Position numbers and translations under genes: made by a program. A DNA stretch of 6,310 nt, from NCBI GenBank assembly GCA_964385305.1, contig CAYLOP010000168.1, forward strand, positions 1-6,310. The letters run 5' to 3'. This document shows positions 1 through 5,344 of this stretch, piece after piece; positions within the stretch are counted from its first letter, which is position 1, and each line of letters begins with the position of its first letter. The notes under the pieces were generated by a model. That model had not been told where the DNA came from. It searched no databases and worked only from the letters and a program-made list of their open reading frames with translations. This DNA comes from CAYLOP01 sp964385305 (GTDB lineage: Bacteria > Chloroflexota > Anaerolineae > Anaerolineales > E44-bin32).

Positions 1-189
1 CCGGCGGAAAGCATCCAGCTGATCGGGCATCGTGATAAGCAATATCTCGCGTATCCCTGCTAGCATGAGCATCGAGAGTGGGTAGTAGACCATTGGTTTG
101 TCGTACACTGGCAGCAATTGCTTGCTGACCACCGTTGTCAATGGATATAAGCGCGTCCCTTTACCGCCTGCCAGGATGATACCTTTCAT
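1..189 (-). CDS. rmlA (rfbA): Glucose-1-phosphate thymidylyltransferase RmlA, N-terminal part (cut by window edge)
   Basis: First 63 codons of RmlA, which joins dTTP and glucose 1-phosphate to give dTDP-glucose, the first step of dTDP-L-rhamnose synthesis in the cytoplasm. The N-terminus MKGIILAGGKGTRLYPLT is the nucleotide-binding signature GGxGTRL of sugar-phosphate nucleotidylyltransferases. It is followed by the RmlA-typical SKQLLPVYDKPM (residues 22-33) and YYPLSMLMLAGIREILLI (35-52). The reading frame leaves the window open, so about 230 of the usual ~290-300 residues are missing. The start ATG (189-187) overlaps the rmlB stop TGA (188-186) as ATGA, which implies translational coupling. 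An AGAGG site at 203-199 lies 9 bases upstream. Family assignment is very safe; whether the rest is intact cannot be seen. Confidence 0.96.
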   Translation of the reverse strand, partial: MKGIILAGGKGTRLYPLTTVVSKQLLPVYDKPMVYYPLSMLMLAGIREILLITMPDQLDAFRR

Positions 190-293
190 GCCTGCGTTCC
201 TCTTTCCTTATAATTTTTTTGTATCCATTCATCATAGCTTGGACGCGCTTGGATGGCCTTGATCCATGTCCCATTGGATAAATACCAACCCAC
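186..293 (-). pseudogene. rmlB (rfbB): C-terminal remnant of dTDP-glucose 4,6-dehydratase (rmlB)
   Basis: In the frame ending at TGA 188-186, about 35 codons read as an RmlB tail: WYLSNGTW, then YDEWIQKNYKER, then the stop. From memory, E. coli-type RmlB ends WYLSN..WV...YQSWIEQNYEGR, so length, spacing and the aromatic residues all agree. Intact RmlB (~340-360 residues) is an NAD-dependent short-chain dehydrogenase/reductase that turns dTDP-glucose into dTDP-4-keto-6-deoxyglucose. The Rossmann fold, the YxxxK motif and everything else upstream are absent here. Immediately upstream the DNA belongs to rmlC in another frame. The stop overlaps the rmlA ATG, the arrangement expected of a native rmlB-rmlA pair, so the tail sits in its original place. 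It has no start or RBS of its own and should not make a working enzyme. Confidence 0.85.
281..293 (-). other. rmlC/rmlB deletion junction
   Basis: These 13 bases (GTGGGTTGGTATT on the minus strand) can be read as the end of the conserved RmlC segment (W-V-G-I, codons 96-99) and, in the shifted frame, as the start of the RmlB tail (V-G-W-Y). Upstream codons fit only rmlC and downstream codons fit only rmlB. The breakpoint therefore lies inside this stretch, which may have been a short shared sequence used for the join. The missing DNA would be at least the last ~80 codons of rmlC and the first ~300 of rmlB, plus any gene once between them. Confidence 0.7.
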
Positions 294-694
294 TCCCCGA
301 ATGTAGGCGATTGTCTCCGCAGATCCACCGCGACGTCGAACATCGCGCCCGCGACCGCCCACACCAATTTCCCCTGAGGCCGCTGGATTTGATAGTGCAA
401 ACCGCGCAGCGTGCCCCTTCTCGATCCGGAATGGTTGTCCTGCACAAATGGAAGTGACATCCCCGCCTCAGCAAACCGACGAGCCTGGTACGTTTCCATG
501 AAGAAGCCGCGCTCATCCTGGAAGATCTCGGGCTCGATGATAAGCACGTCTGGTATGGAGGAGGGGATGATCTTCATGATTGCCTAAGGCTCCTGAGTAA
601 TTCTAACGTCGTTCACCCCCACCTACAAGCTCGCCTGAATGAAACCTTGGATATGCCCAAATGCATGCGTTTGAGCGAGCGGAAACCATAGCGA

Positions 695-1663
695 TTAATC
701 GCCTTGAATTTCTGATGCAATCCCTGGAGTCGCTGGAAAACGCCTTTCGGTAATCCACCCTGCTGCAAATGCCAGCCCATCACCTAACGTTGTCACCGCG
801 CGCATCACGAGCGTAATACCCAGCGCACGCCCCGGCGTAAAGAGCACGCCAAGCACGGCAAGCAGGATGGCGTCTCTAATCCCAAGTCCCGCAGGTGCTC
901 CCGGTGTGATAAAACCCGCAACCCAAGCCACACAAAATGTCCCTGTGAGTACCCATAAGGCACCCTTCCCAACATCGAATAGCCATTGGGCAAGAACGCT
1001 CAGGGAACTCCCCATAAGAAAGAAGCCGAAAATGTTGAGGGCAAGGCATGCGGCAAGAATCTTGATCCTCGGCAATTGAATTTCTTCGCCGATTTGAAGG
1101 CGTTTGAGCGGACCTGGGCGCCATCGAATGAATATCCATTGCACAACAATGGGCATGAAAATGGCAACAAGCGCCAACAAGACCAACTGCCACAGAGCAG
1201 GGATATCCGTTGTCTCATTGAAAATACTCCTGCCAACCCCAAGAAACGCAACGATCGCAATGATACTGCTTGCGACGATAGACCAGGCGATTTCGATGAT
1301 CATTGTGAGAACGACAATCGGAATCCGAAGACCATGCGCCTTGGAGAGCGCTATACGACCCACATGCTGCCCGACATTACCTGGGATGTATTTCGCAAAT
1401 TGCGCTGTCGCAAAAATCGCCAGGATCTCATCGAGCCGTCTTGACTCACCGCTACCATGGAGCAACAGGTGCCATGTAATCCCCCCGACGAGAATAACGA
1501 GGAGATAGAGAAGTGTTGAAACCGCAAACGCCGTCAGCGCATGACGATCCCATGTCAGTTCGGGGAATGACGCGGCATGCTGGATTGTGAACCGTATGAA
1601 GAAATAGACAGCCAACCCCATTAGAATGAGGCCCAGGATTCGGGTTGCTCTTTTTAATCTCAT
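695..1663 (-). CDS. Flippase-like / LPG-synthase transmembrane-domain membrane protein
   Basis: 322-residue polytopic inner-membrane protein of the lysylphosphatidylglycerol synthase TM region family (UPF0104, flippase-like, AglD C-terminal-like). Hydrophobic segments lie near residues 8-28, 43-68, 115-143, 157-179, 201-229, 236-253 and 262-303. The family hallmarks are visible: QFAKYIPGNVGQHVGR (88-103), and a glycine/proline-rich loop GFITPGAPAGLGIRD (250-264) corresponding to the PGGLG..E region. There is no soluble aminoacyl-transfer domain, so this is not a complete MprF. Stand-alone members often sit in polysaccharide or glycolipid clusters and are thought to help lipid-linked sugar metabolism or transport; the substrate is unknown. 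ATG 1663-1661 is preceded almost directly by an in-frame TAG (1669-1667), so it is the most upstream start possible. No good Shine-Dalgarno site is seen. Confidence 0.85.
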   Translation of the reverse strand: MRLKRATRILGLILMGLAVYFFIRFTIQHAASFPELTWDRHALTAFAVSTLLYLLVILVGGITWHLLLHGSGESRRLDEILAIFATAQFAKYIPGNVGQHVGRIALSKAHGLRIPIVVLTMIIEIAWSIVASSIIAIVAFLGVGRSIFNETTDIPALWQLVLLALVAIFMPIVVQWIFIRWRPGPLKRLQIGEEIQLPRIKILAACLALNIFGFFLMGSSLSVLAQWLFDVGKGALWVLTGTFCVAWVAGFITPGAPAGLGIRDAILLAVLGVLFTPGRALGITLVMRAVTTLGDGLAFAAGWITERRFPATPGIASEIQGD

Positions 1664-1750
1664 GATCTATGCCCAAGACTCCGTAATCCACGACCACGCA
1701 AGTGAGGCTGAGCGCGCATCTACGTGGAATAACGGACGAAATAGGAATTC

Positions 1751-1756
1751 ATTATA
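1751..1756 (-). promoter_or_regulatory. Possible -10 box upstream of the flippase-like gene
   Basis: A perfect TATAAT lies on the minus strand at 1756-1751, in the 116-base gap between the GT4 gene and the flippase-like gene. Transcription would begin near 1744, giving a leader of about 80 bases. No recognisable -35 hexamer sits 16-18 bases upstream and there is no TGn extension, so it could be chance in an AT-rich patch. Confidence 0.2.
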
Positions 1757-1779
1757 ACCCAGCAGGTTCGCGGCGAAGA

Positions 1780-2919
1780 TCAGTCTCGCACCGACGTTAG
1801 CTCGTGGATGACCTCGATCATGCTTCTCCCAATTGCAGAGGGGCTGATCCGTTGCTGAACTTCCCTATGGAGGTCTTTTCGCAGATAGTTCTCTCGCTGA
1901 GTCCTGACTTCGTTCACTGCTTCAAGCAGTGCGTTGGGATTTCCGGGCGGCACAAGCATGACCCCCGGCATGTTGGGATCAAGCAGCTCGCGGATCGCTG
2001 GCGAATCCATCGTGATCAGTGGTTTTCCAGCAAAGAGAATCTGAAATACTTTATTCGGGATAACGCGGGCGGCTTTCCCTGTCGAGCCGAAGATCCCGAG
2101 GCAGACATCTGCAGTGTGGATATGCGTAATTAATTCGCGATAAGGAACCCATGGAATCCATGTGAGATTCTTCACCGGCTGCTCATCAAGCAGACTTCGG
2201 ATGGCTTCGACTTGCTGCCCCATGCCGATGACGGTCCATTGGATGGCATCGTCTTCCGATTGCTGGGCAGCTTGAATGATCGTCTCGATCCCATGCAGAG
2301 GGATAAACTGGCCATAAAACAGCACCGTAAAGAGCGCATTAAGAACCTTCGGCTCATCTGGACCCGCCTGACACGGGAAGGCTTCAGGTTCGGCACCGAC
2401 AAAAACAGTTGCCAGCTTGTTCTTCGGAAGGGAATAGGTGCGGGCGAAGTATTCTGCGTGCGCATCCGTATCTAGGACAATTCGATCCGCCGCTCGGCAA
2501 GCGAGCCACTCCCAGGCGAAGATGAATTTCGCAAACACGCTTGACCCACGGATCATCTTCCGATCTTCGACCATCATTTCGTAAAGGGGTAGGAAGGCAT
2601 CCCATACAATCCTGGCGCCCCGGAGCCGAGCAAAAGGCCATAATACAAGGACGTCCAACTGTCCCAGATATCCTACGTATACAAAGTTGTGATCAGGTGC
2701 CCTCAGATAACGGAAAATCAAGCCGGGGTAACTCAGCAACCATTTAAATGCAAGCTGGAACTTAGCGCGAAGTCCCCGAACCTGACTTTTATCCTCAACC
2801 CCAGTCCATACATCCGTGTGACATTCCTCCAAATCAACGCCGTTTTCTCTCAGACCGCGCATCAGAATCCGCGTGCGTGGTTTGCCAAGATCATAGGTGC
2901 CCCACGCGATGATTTTCAT
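1780..2919 (-). CDS. Glycosyltransferase family 4 (GT-B fold) protein
   Basis: 379 residues, normal length for GT4, with no membrane anchor; presumed to act at the cytoplasmic face on a lipid-linked acceptor using a nucleotide sugar. The N-terminal Rossmann domain begins MKIIAWGTYDLGKPRTRIL. The linker and C-terminal domain show FTVLFYGQFIPLHGIETII (197-215), WTVIGMG (228-234), DVCLGIFG (271-278) and the donor-binding region ARVIPNKVFQILFAGKP (284-300) followed by DSPAIREL (305-312). In classical GT4 the E-X7-E motif has Glu where Gln293 stands; this IPNKVFQ form seems usual in the subgroup, so activity is not excluded. ATG 2919-2917 follows a full AGGAGG (2936-2931) at 11 bases, the strongest ribosome binding site in the window. 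The sugar cannot be predicted; a rhamnosyl- or mannosyltransferase would fit the cluster. Confidence 0.9.
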   Translation of the reverse strand: MKIIAWGTYDLGKPRTRILMRGLRENGVDLEECHTDVWTGVEDKSQVRGLRAKFQLAFKWLLSYPGLIFRYLRAPDHNFVYVGYLGQLDVLVLWPFARLRGARIVWDAFLPLYEMMVEDRKMIRGSSVFAKFIFAWEWLACRAADRIVLDTDAHAEYFARTYSLPKNKLATVFVGAEPEAFPCQAGPDEPKVLNALFTVLFYGQFIPLHGIETIIQAAQQSEDDAIQWTVIGMGQQVEAIRSLLDEQPVKNLTWIPWVPYRELITHIHTADVCLGIFGSTGKAARVIPNKVFQILFAGKPLITMDSPAIRELLDPNMPGVMLVPPGNPNALLEAVNEVRTQRENYLRKDLHREVQQRISPSAIGRSMIEVIHELTSVRD

Positions 2920-2954
2920 AAAAGTTGAAGCCTCCTATTGTGAATTGCACCCCA

Positions 2955-2967
2955 CTGTAACTTACAG
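2955..2967. repeat. 13-bp inverted repeat upstream of the GT4 gene
   Basis: CTGTAA and TTACAG flank a single central base, a perfect 6-bp inverted repeat. It lies 18 bases upstream of the AGGAGG site of the GT4 gene, in the longest intergenic gap of the window (159 bases). The position suits an operator, but no regulator is recognisable nearby and the site may be chance. Confidence 0.3.
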
Positions 2968-3000
2968 CATGTAGGGCAACGCTACCTCGTATAGAACTCA

Positions 3001-3012
3001 GTAACAAGTTAC
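3001..3012. repeat. 12-bp inverted repeat GTAAC-AA-GTTAC
   Basis: A second short inverted repeat in the same gap, sharing the half-site GTAAC with the one at 2955-2967; the centres are about 45 bases apart. Too short and without a T-tract to be a terminator. Possible paired operator sites, weakly supported. Confidence 0.25.
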
Positions 3013-3078
3013 GGTTCCCTGGTTATCCATACATCATGCCGACATTAACCGAGGAGATTTACCTTCGATTTTAAAGGG

Positions 3079-4233
3079 CTAGAAAAATGGGAGTGACTGA
3101 TAACGCCATTCATCTTTTAGAAACTCACCAAGTCTTTTCCTAACGAGCGGCCACAAAAAACCGAACGTGAGAACCACAATTAAAGAATTTACCGTAATCA
3201 ATCCCGTTACTTTTGAGTCCTGAAGAACAGCAAGATTCAATCCACTCTTGTTAGCGAGCAGATACCATGTGGCCATGGCAGTATAAATGAAGGAGAAAAA
3301 ATTCTTCTCGACGGCTATAAACGGGATCACAATTGCTAAATATTGATTCGCGATGTATGGAGAATAGATGACTAAAAGTGCTACATAACACAAGAGCAAA
3401 TCGAATAGGTTTCGTTTTCTTAATAAAAATCCAGAAAACCCAAGCATCAAATAGAAGATGATGTGGGGAGTCGTAAAAAAACGGATGATGTTTGGCACAA
3501 ACCAATGCCAAAATGGGGCACTTTGTAAAAGCGGAGCTCCTTGGTAGAGGAAGACGTTTTGGATAATCCCCTCCCTGCCTTCCATCCAATACGGAGCAAA
3601 ACTTATGAGAAATACAACAAATGGCAAACCCAATATCACAATCTTTGACCGCCATCTTCTGTGTTTTATTGCCAACCAAACAGGAAAAGCAAACAACACA
3701 TGCTTGGTGATAAGAGAGAGACCAAGGAGCAGAAGTGCTAGAAGATTCTTGCGATTAAGCGGTTTGTCATCTTCGTCGCTTAACAAAAACACCGCAAACA
3801 TACCAATCAAAATCGCGAGATTATCAAATTGTCGATGAAATCCTGAGATGATGATTGATACAGGGTTTAAAAAGAATAACGCAGCGCTGAATAAACCATA
3901 CTTTTCCATAAGCACAAAGTAGATGCCGACATCAATGATGGTAAGTACAATGGAGACTGCAAAACTGAATGCAAAGATATGATCTTCAGCAGCCGATGTC
4001 ATCCAATACAAGAAGTGAAGGACGTTGAACCAAACGGGGCCGTAGTTATATCTATGTGTACCTGCGTATACATTTCCCCCCAGTTCCATGATTCTGGCAA
4101 CATTGGTGTAGGAGAGGAAATCGTAATTGTATCCAAAACGTGCCACGAAGAGGCGTGCGAAAATGCCTATAGTGAAGATAATGCCAACGGCTAATCTGGT
4201 CTTCTTGACTTTGCTGGATAGAGAACCGCCCAA
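3079..4233 (-). CDS. Multi-pass GT-C-like membrane glycosyltransferase
   Basis: 384-residue hydrophobic protein with roughly ten membrane segments, of the GT-C type that transfers sugars from polyprenyl-phosphate donors outside the cytoplasm (GT87/ALG6-PIG-M-like; exact family uncertain). After a first helix (13-31) comes a loop with acidic Asp38 in NYDFLSY and then YNYGPVWFNVLHFLYW (62-77), as in PIG-M- and GT87-like proteins. NPVSIIISGFHRQFDNLAIL (123-142) resembles the H-x-Q-F-D/N loop of ALG6/GT87 enzymes; Asn-Pro near 123 and ANQYLAIVIPF (295-305) also fit. The start is TTG 4233-4231: an in-frame TGA lies two codons upstream, GAGG lies 8 bases upstream, and the next Met is residue 49, inside the conserved loop. 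Sampled stretches of the gene are about 33-45% GC against roughly 53-62% in several neighbours, suggesting separate acquisition. Confidence 0.75.
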   Translation of the reverse strand: MGGSLSSKVKKTRLAVGIIFTIGIFARLFVARFGYNYDFLSYTNVARIMELGGNVYAGTHRYNYGPVWFNVLHFLYWMTSAAEDHIFAFSFAVSIVLTIIDVGIYFVLMEKYGLFSAALFFLNPVSIIISGFHRQFDNLAILIGMFAVFLLSDEDDKPLNRKNLLALLLLGLSLITKHVLFAFPVWLAIKHRRWRSKIVILGLPFVVFLISFAPYWMEGREGIIQNVFLYQGAPLLQSAPFWHWFVPNIIRFFTTPHIIFYLMLGFSGFLLRKRNLFDLLLCYVALLVIYSPYIANQYLAIVIPFIAVEKNFFSFIYTAMATWYLLANKSGLNLAVLQDSKVTGLITVNSLIVVLTFGFLWPLVRKRLGEFLKDEWRYQSLPFF

Positions 4234-4241
4234 GGATCATA

Positions 4242-4245
4242 CCTC
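4242..4245 (-). promoter_or_regulatory. Ribosome binding site deciding the TTG start at 4233
   Basis: GAGG on the minus strand stands 8 bases before TTG 4233-4231. An ATG at 4240-4238 lies only one base after it and is in a different frame (62 codons, no resemblance to a protein), so spacing favours the TTG. Confidence 0.55.
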
Positions 4246-4313
4246 ACTTGCCGGCGACGCTTTTTCAAATTAGGCAGTGATCAACAACAAATTTTAACAA
4301 TGGATCAGGAGAG

Positions 4314-5261
4314 TCACTCTCCCAAATCAAACTCGCGCTTTCTTATTCGGTAACTAATTTCTTCGCAAAGACGACGATTTCTAGCAATTAAATCCGCCAA
4401 AATGCCCAGCAAGATCGTTTGGAAACCCAGCATCATAAGAATAGCTGCCACGATCAAAGACTGGACATGCCCTGCCCCCCCATCCACGAGGAAGTAATAG
4501 CCAAAACGAATCAATAAGATCGCTCCACCCGTAATTAAAACTAGGCCAAGCGAGAGAAAAACCCTCAACGCCTCATACATGAGGAAGATGCGCAAAATCG
4601 TGCCGGCCGAGTTCAAGATGTATTGCGGGATGCTCCGCATCAAGCGCGAATCCCTGAGCCTGACATTGGTCTGAACGGGTATCGAGGTGATGTTAAGCCC
4701 TTTCTTCCCCGCCTGGATGATCGTCTCCAGGGTATAGGTGTAGCTCGAAAAGACCGCCAGTTGCAAGGCGGCTTCACGCGAGAAGGCGCGAAAACCGCTT
4801 GTCGCATCCGGTACACCCGTTCCTGATGTCCAGCGAACGACCCAGCTACCAAGTTTTTGTAATCGCTTCTTGACTGCAGAGAAATGCTTGATCGTCTCAA
4901 CCTGGCGATCTCCAATCACAATGTCCGCTTCACCTGCAAGGATTGGTTTCACCAATTCCGAGACATACTCGCCGCGATATTGGTTATCACCATCGGTGTT
5001 TACGATGATATCGGCGCCCAAGCGCAACGCCGTCTCAAGGCCAACTCGAAAGGCATTCGCGAGACCTTTGTTCTGCGGCAGCTTGACGACATGATGAACG
5101 CCTGCTTCTTTCGCTAGTTGGGAGGTACTATCTGTACTCCCATCATCAATGACGAGAAACTCTATTGTATCGATGCCCTTCACATCCTGCGGCAAATCGG
5201 CAATCGTAAGGGGCAATGTATCTGCTTCATTAAAACAAGGAATCTGGATAATCAGTTTCAC
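4314..5261 (-). CDS. DPM1/GtrB-like family 2 glycosyltransferase with C-terminal membrane anchor
   Basis: 315-residue GT-A enzyme predicted to move a sugar from a nucleotide donor onto polyprenyl (undecaprenyl) phosphate at the cytoplasmic membrane face. The GT2 start is IIQIPCFNEADTLP (4-17). VIDDGSTDST (37-46) binds the nucleotide; KLPQNKGLANAFRVGL (60-75) follows; the metal-binding DXD is Asp90-Gly-Asp92 in NTDGDNQY. ATSGFRAFSREA (153-164) is the acceptor-side motif typical of dolichol-phosphate-mannose synthase-like enzymes. Two hydrophobic helices near 233-257 and 267-291 anchor the C-terminus, as in GtrB/ArnC-type proteins. It lies between two GT-C proteins, which are the expected users of its lipid-linked product. 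The start is GTG 5261-5259: an in-frame TGA lies five codons upstream, and GAGGA is well placed. Length is normal and no key residue is missing. Confidence 0.93.
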   Translation of the reverse strand: MKLIIQIPCFNEADTLPLTIADLPQDVKGIDTIEFLVIDDGSTDSTSQLAKEAGVHHVVKLPQNKGLANAFRVGLETALRLGADIIVNTDGDNQYRGEYVSELVKPILAGEADIVIGDRQVETIKHFSAVKKRLQKLGSWVVRWTSGTGVPDATSGFRAFSREAALQLAVFSSYTYTLETIIQAGKKGLNITSIPVQTNVRLRDSRLMRSIPQYILNSAGTILRIFLMYEALRVFLSLGLVLITGGAILLIRFGYYFLVDGGAGHVQSLIVAAILMMLGFQTILLGILADLIARNRRLCEEISYRIRKREFDLGE

Positions 5262-5270
5262 GGAGTAGCA

Positions 5271-5275
5271 TCCTC
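5271..5275 (-). promoter_or_regulatory. Ribosome binding site for the GTG start at 5261
   Basis: GAGGA on the minus strand, 9 bases before GTG 5261-5259. With the in-frame TGA just upstream, it fixes the start. Two ATG triplets overlapping the site are in another frame. Confidence 0.6.
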
Positions 5276-5344
5276 ATAGCGAGCGTTATGTGAAAGATAT
5301 CATGAACCGAAAAATAATGCACAGAATTTCGATATCCCAAATCC

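Larger units (their letters stand above)
161..577 (-). pseudogene. rmlC (rfbC): Truncated dTDP-4-dehydrorhamnose 3,5-epimerase (rmlC) with out-of-frame tail
   Basis: The open frame gives 138 residues, but only about the first 99 are RmlC, a cupin that epimerises dTDP-4-keto-6-deoxyglucose at C3 and C5. Recognisable parts are FQDERGFFMETY (19-30), FVQDNHSGSRRGTLRGLHYQ (44-63) with the catalytic-base His at 61, PQGKLV (68-73) with Lys70, and DVAVDLRRQSPTFGEWVG (81-98). The family normally continues with the cupin strands carrying the catalytic Tyr near 130-140, to a total of ~180. Instead the frame runs into 40 residues rich in K and R with no RmlC similarity, because the DNA there encodes the end of rmlB in another frame. 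The ORF then overruns the rmlA start by 29 bases to TAA at 163-161. ATG 577-575 follows AGGAG (594-590) at 12 bases, slightly long. Trp73 sits where many RmlC proteins have Arg. The product is predicted inactive; a sequencing or assembly cause is not excluded. Confidence 0.88.

Noticed and set aside
232..516. 94-codon minus-strand frame inside rmlC
   Set aside because: It is a shifted-frame shadow of the rmlC coding segment, with no recognisable domain. The rmlB remnant is in a different frame.
600..628. Promoter-like TTGTAG-17-TAGAAT on the minus strand upstream of rmlC
   Set aside because: Transcription would start at the Shine-Dalgarno site itself (about 593), leaving no usable leader, and the -35 match is poor.
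986..1508. Two long plus-strand open frames (152 and 134 codons) opposite the flippase-like gene
   Set aside because: They are antisense to a clearly coding membrane-protein gene, overlap each other in different frames, have low-complexity charged or Cys/Ile-rich sequences without family motifs, and no good ribosome binding site was noted.
1691..1729. Inverted CCACG/CGTGG arms in the gap before the flippase-like gene
   Set aside because: Five-base arms around a loop of over 20 bases, without a following U-run; too weak for a terminator or riboswitch.
4234..4313. TGATC/GATCA pairing in the AT-rich gap before the GT-C gene, considered as a terminator
   Set aside because: A five-base AT-rich stem with a 20-base loop would be unstable, and the genes around it look like one operon.
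5296..5336. Two GATATC hexamers 35 bases apart between the right-edge gene and the GT2 gene
   Set aside because: Only six bases match, with no extension of the arms and no T-tract; neither a terminator nor a convincing repeat.
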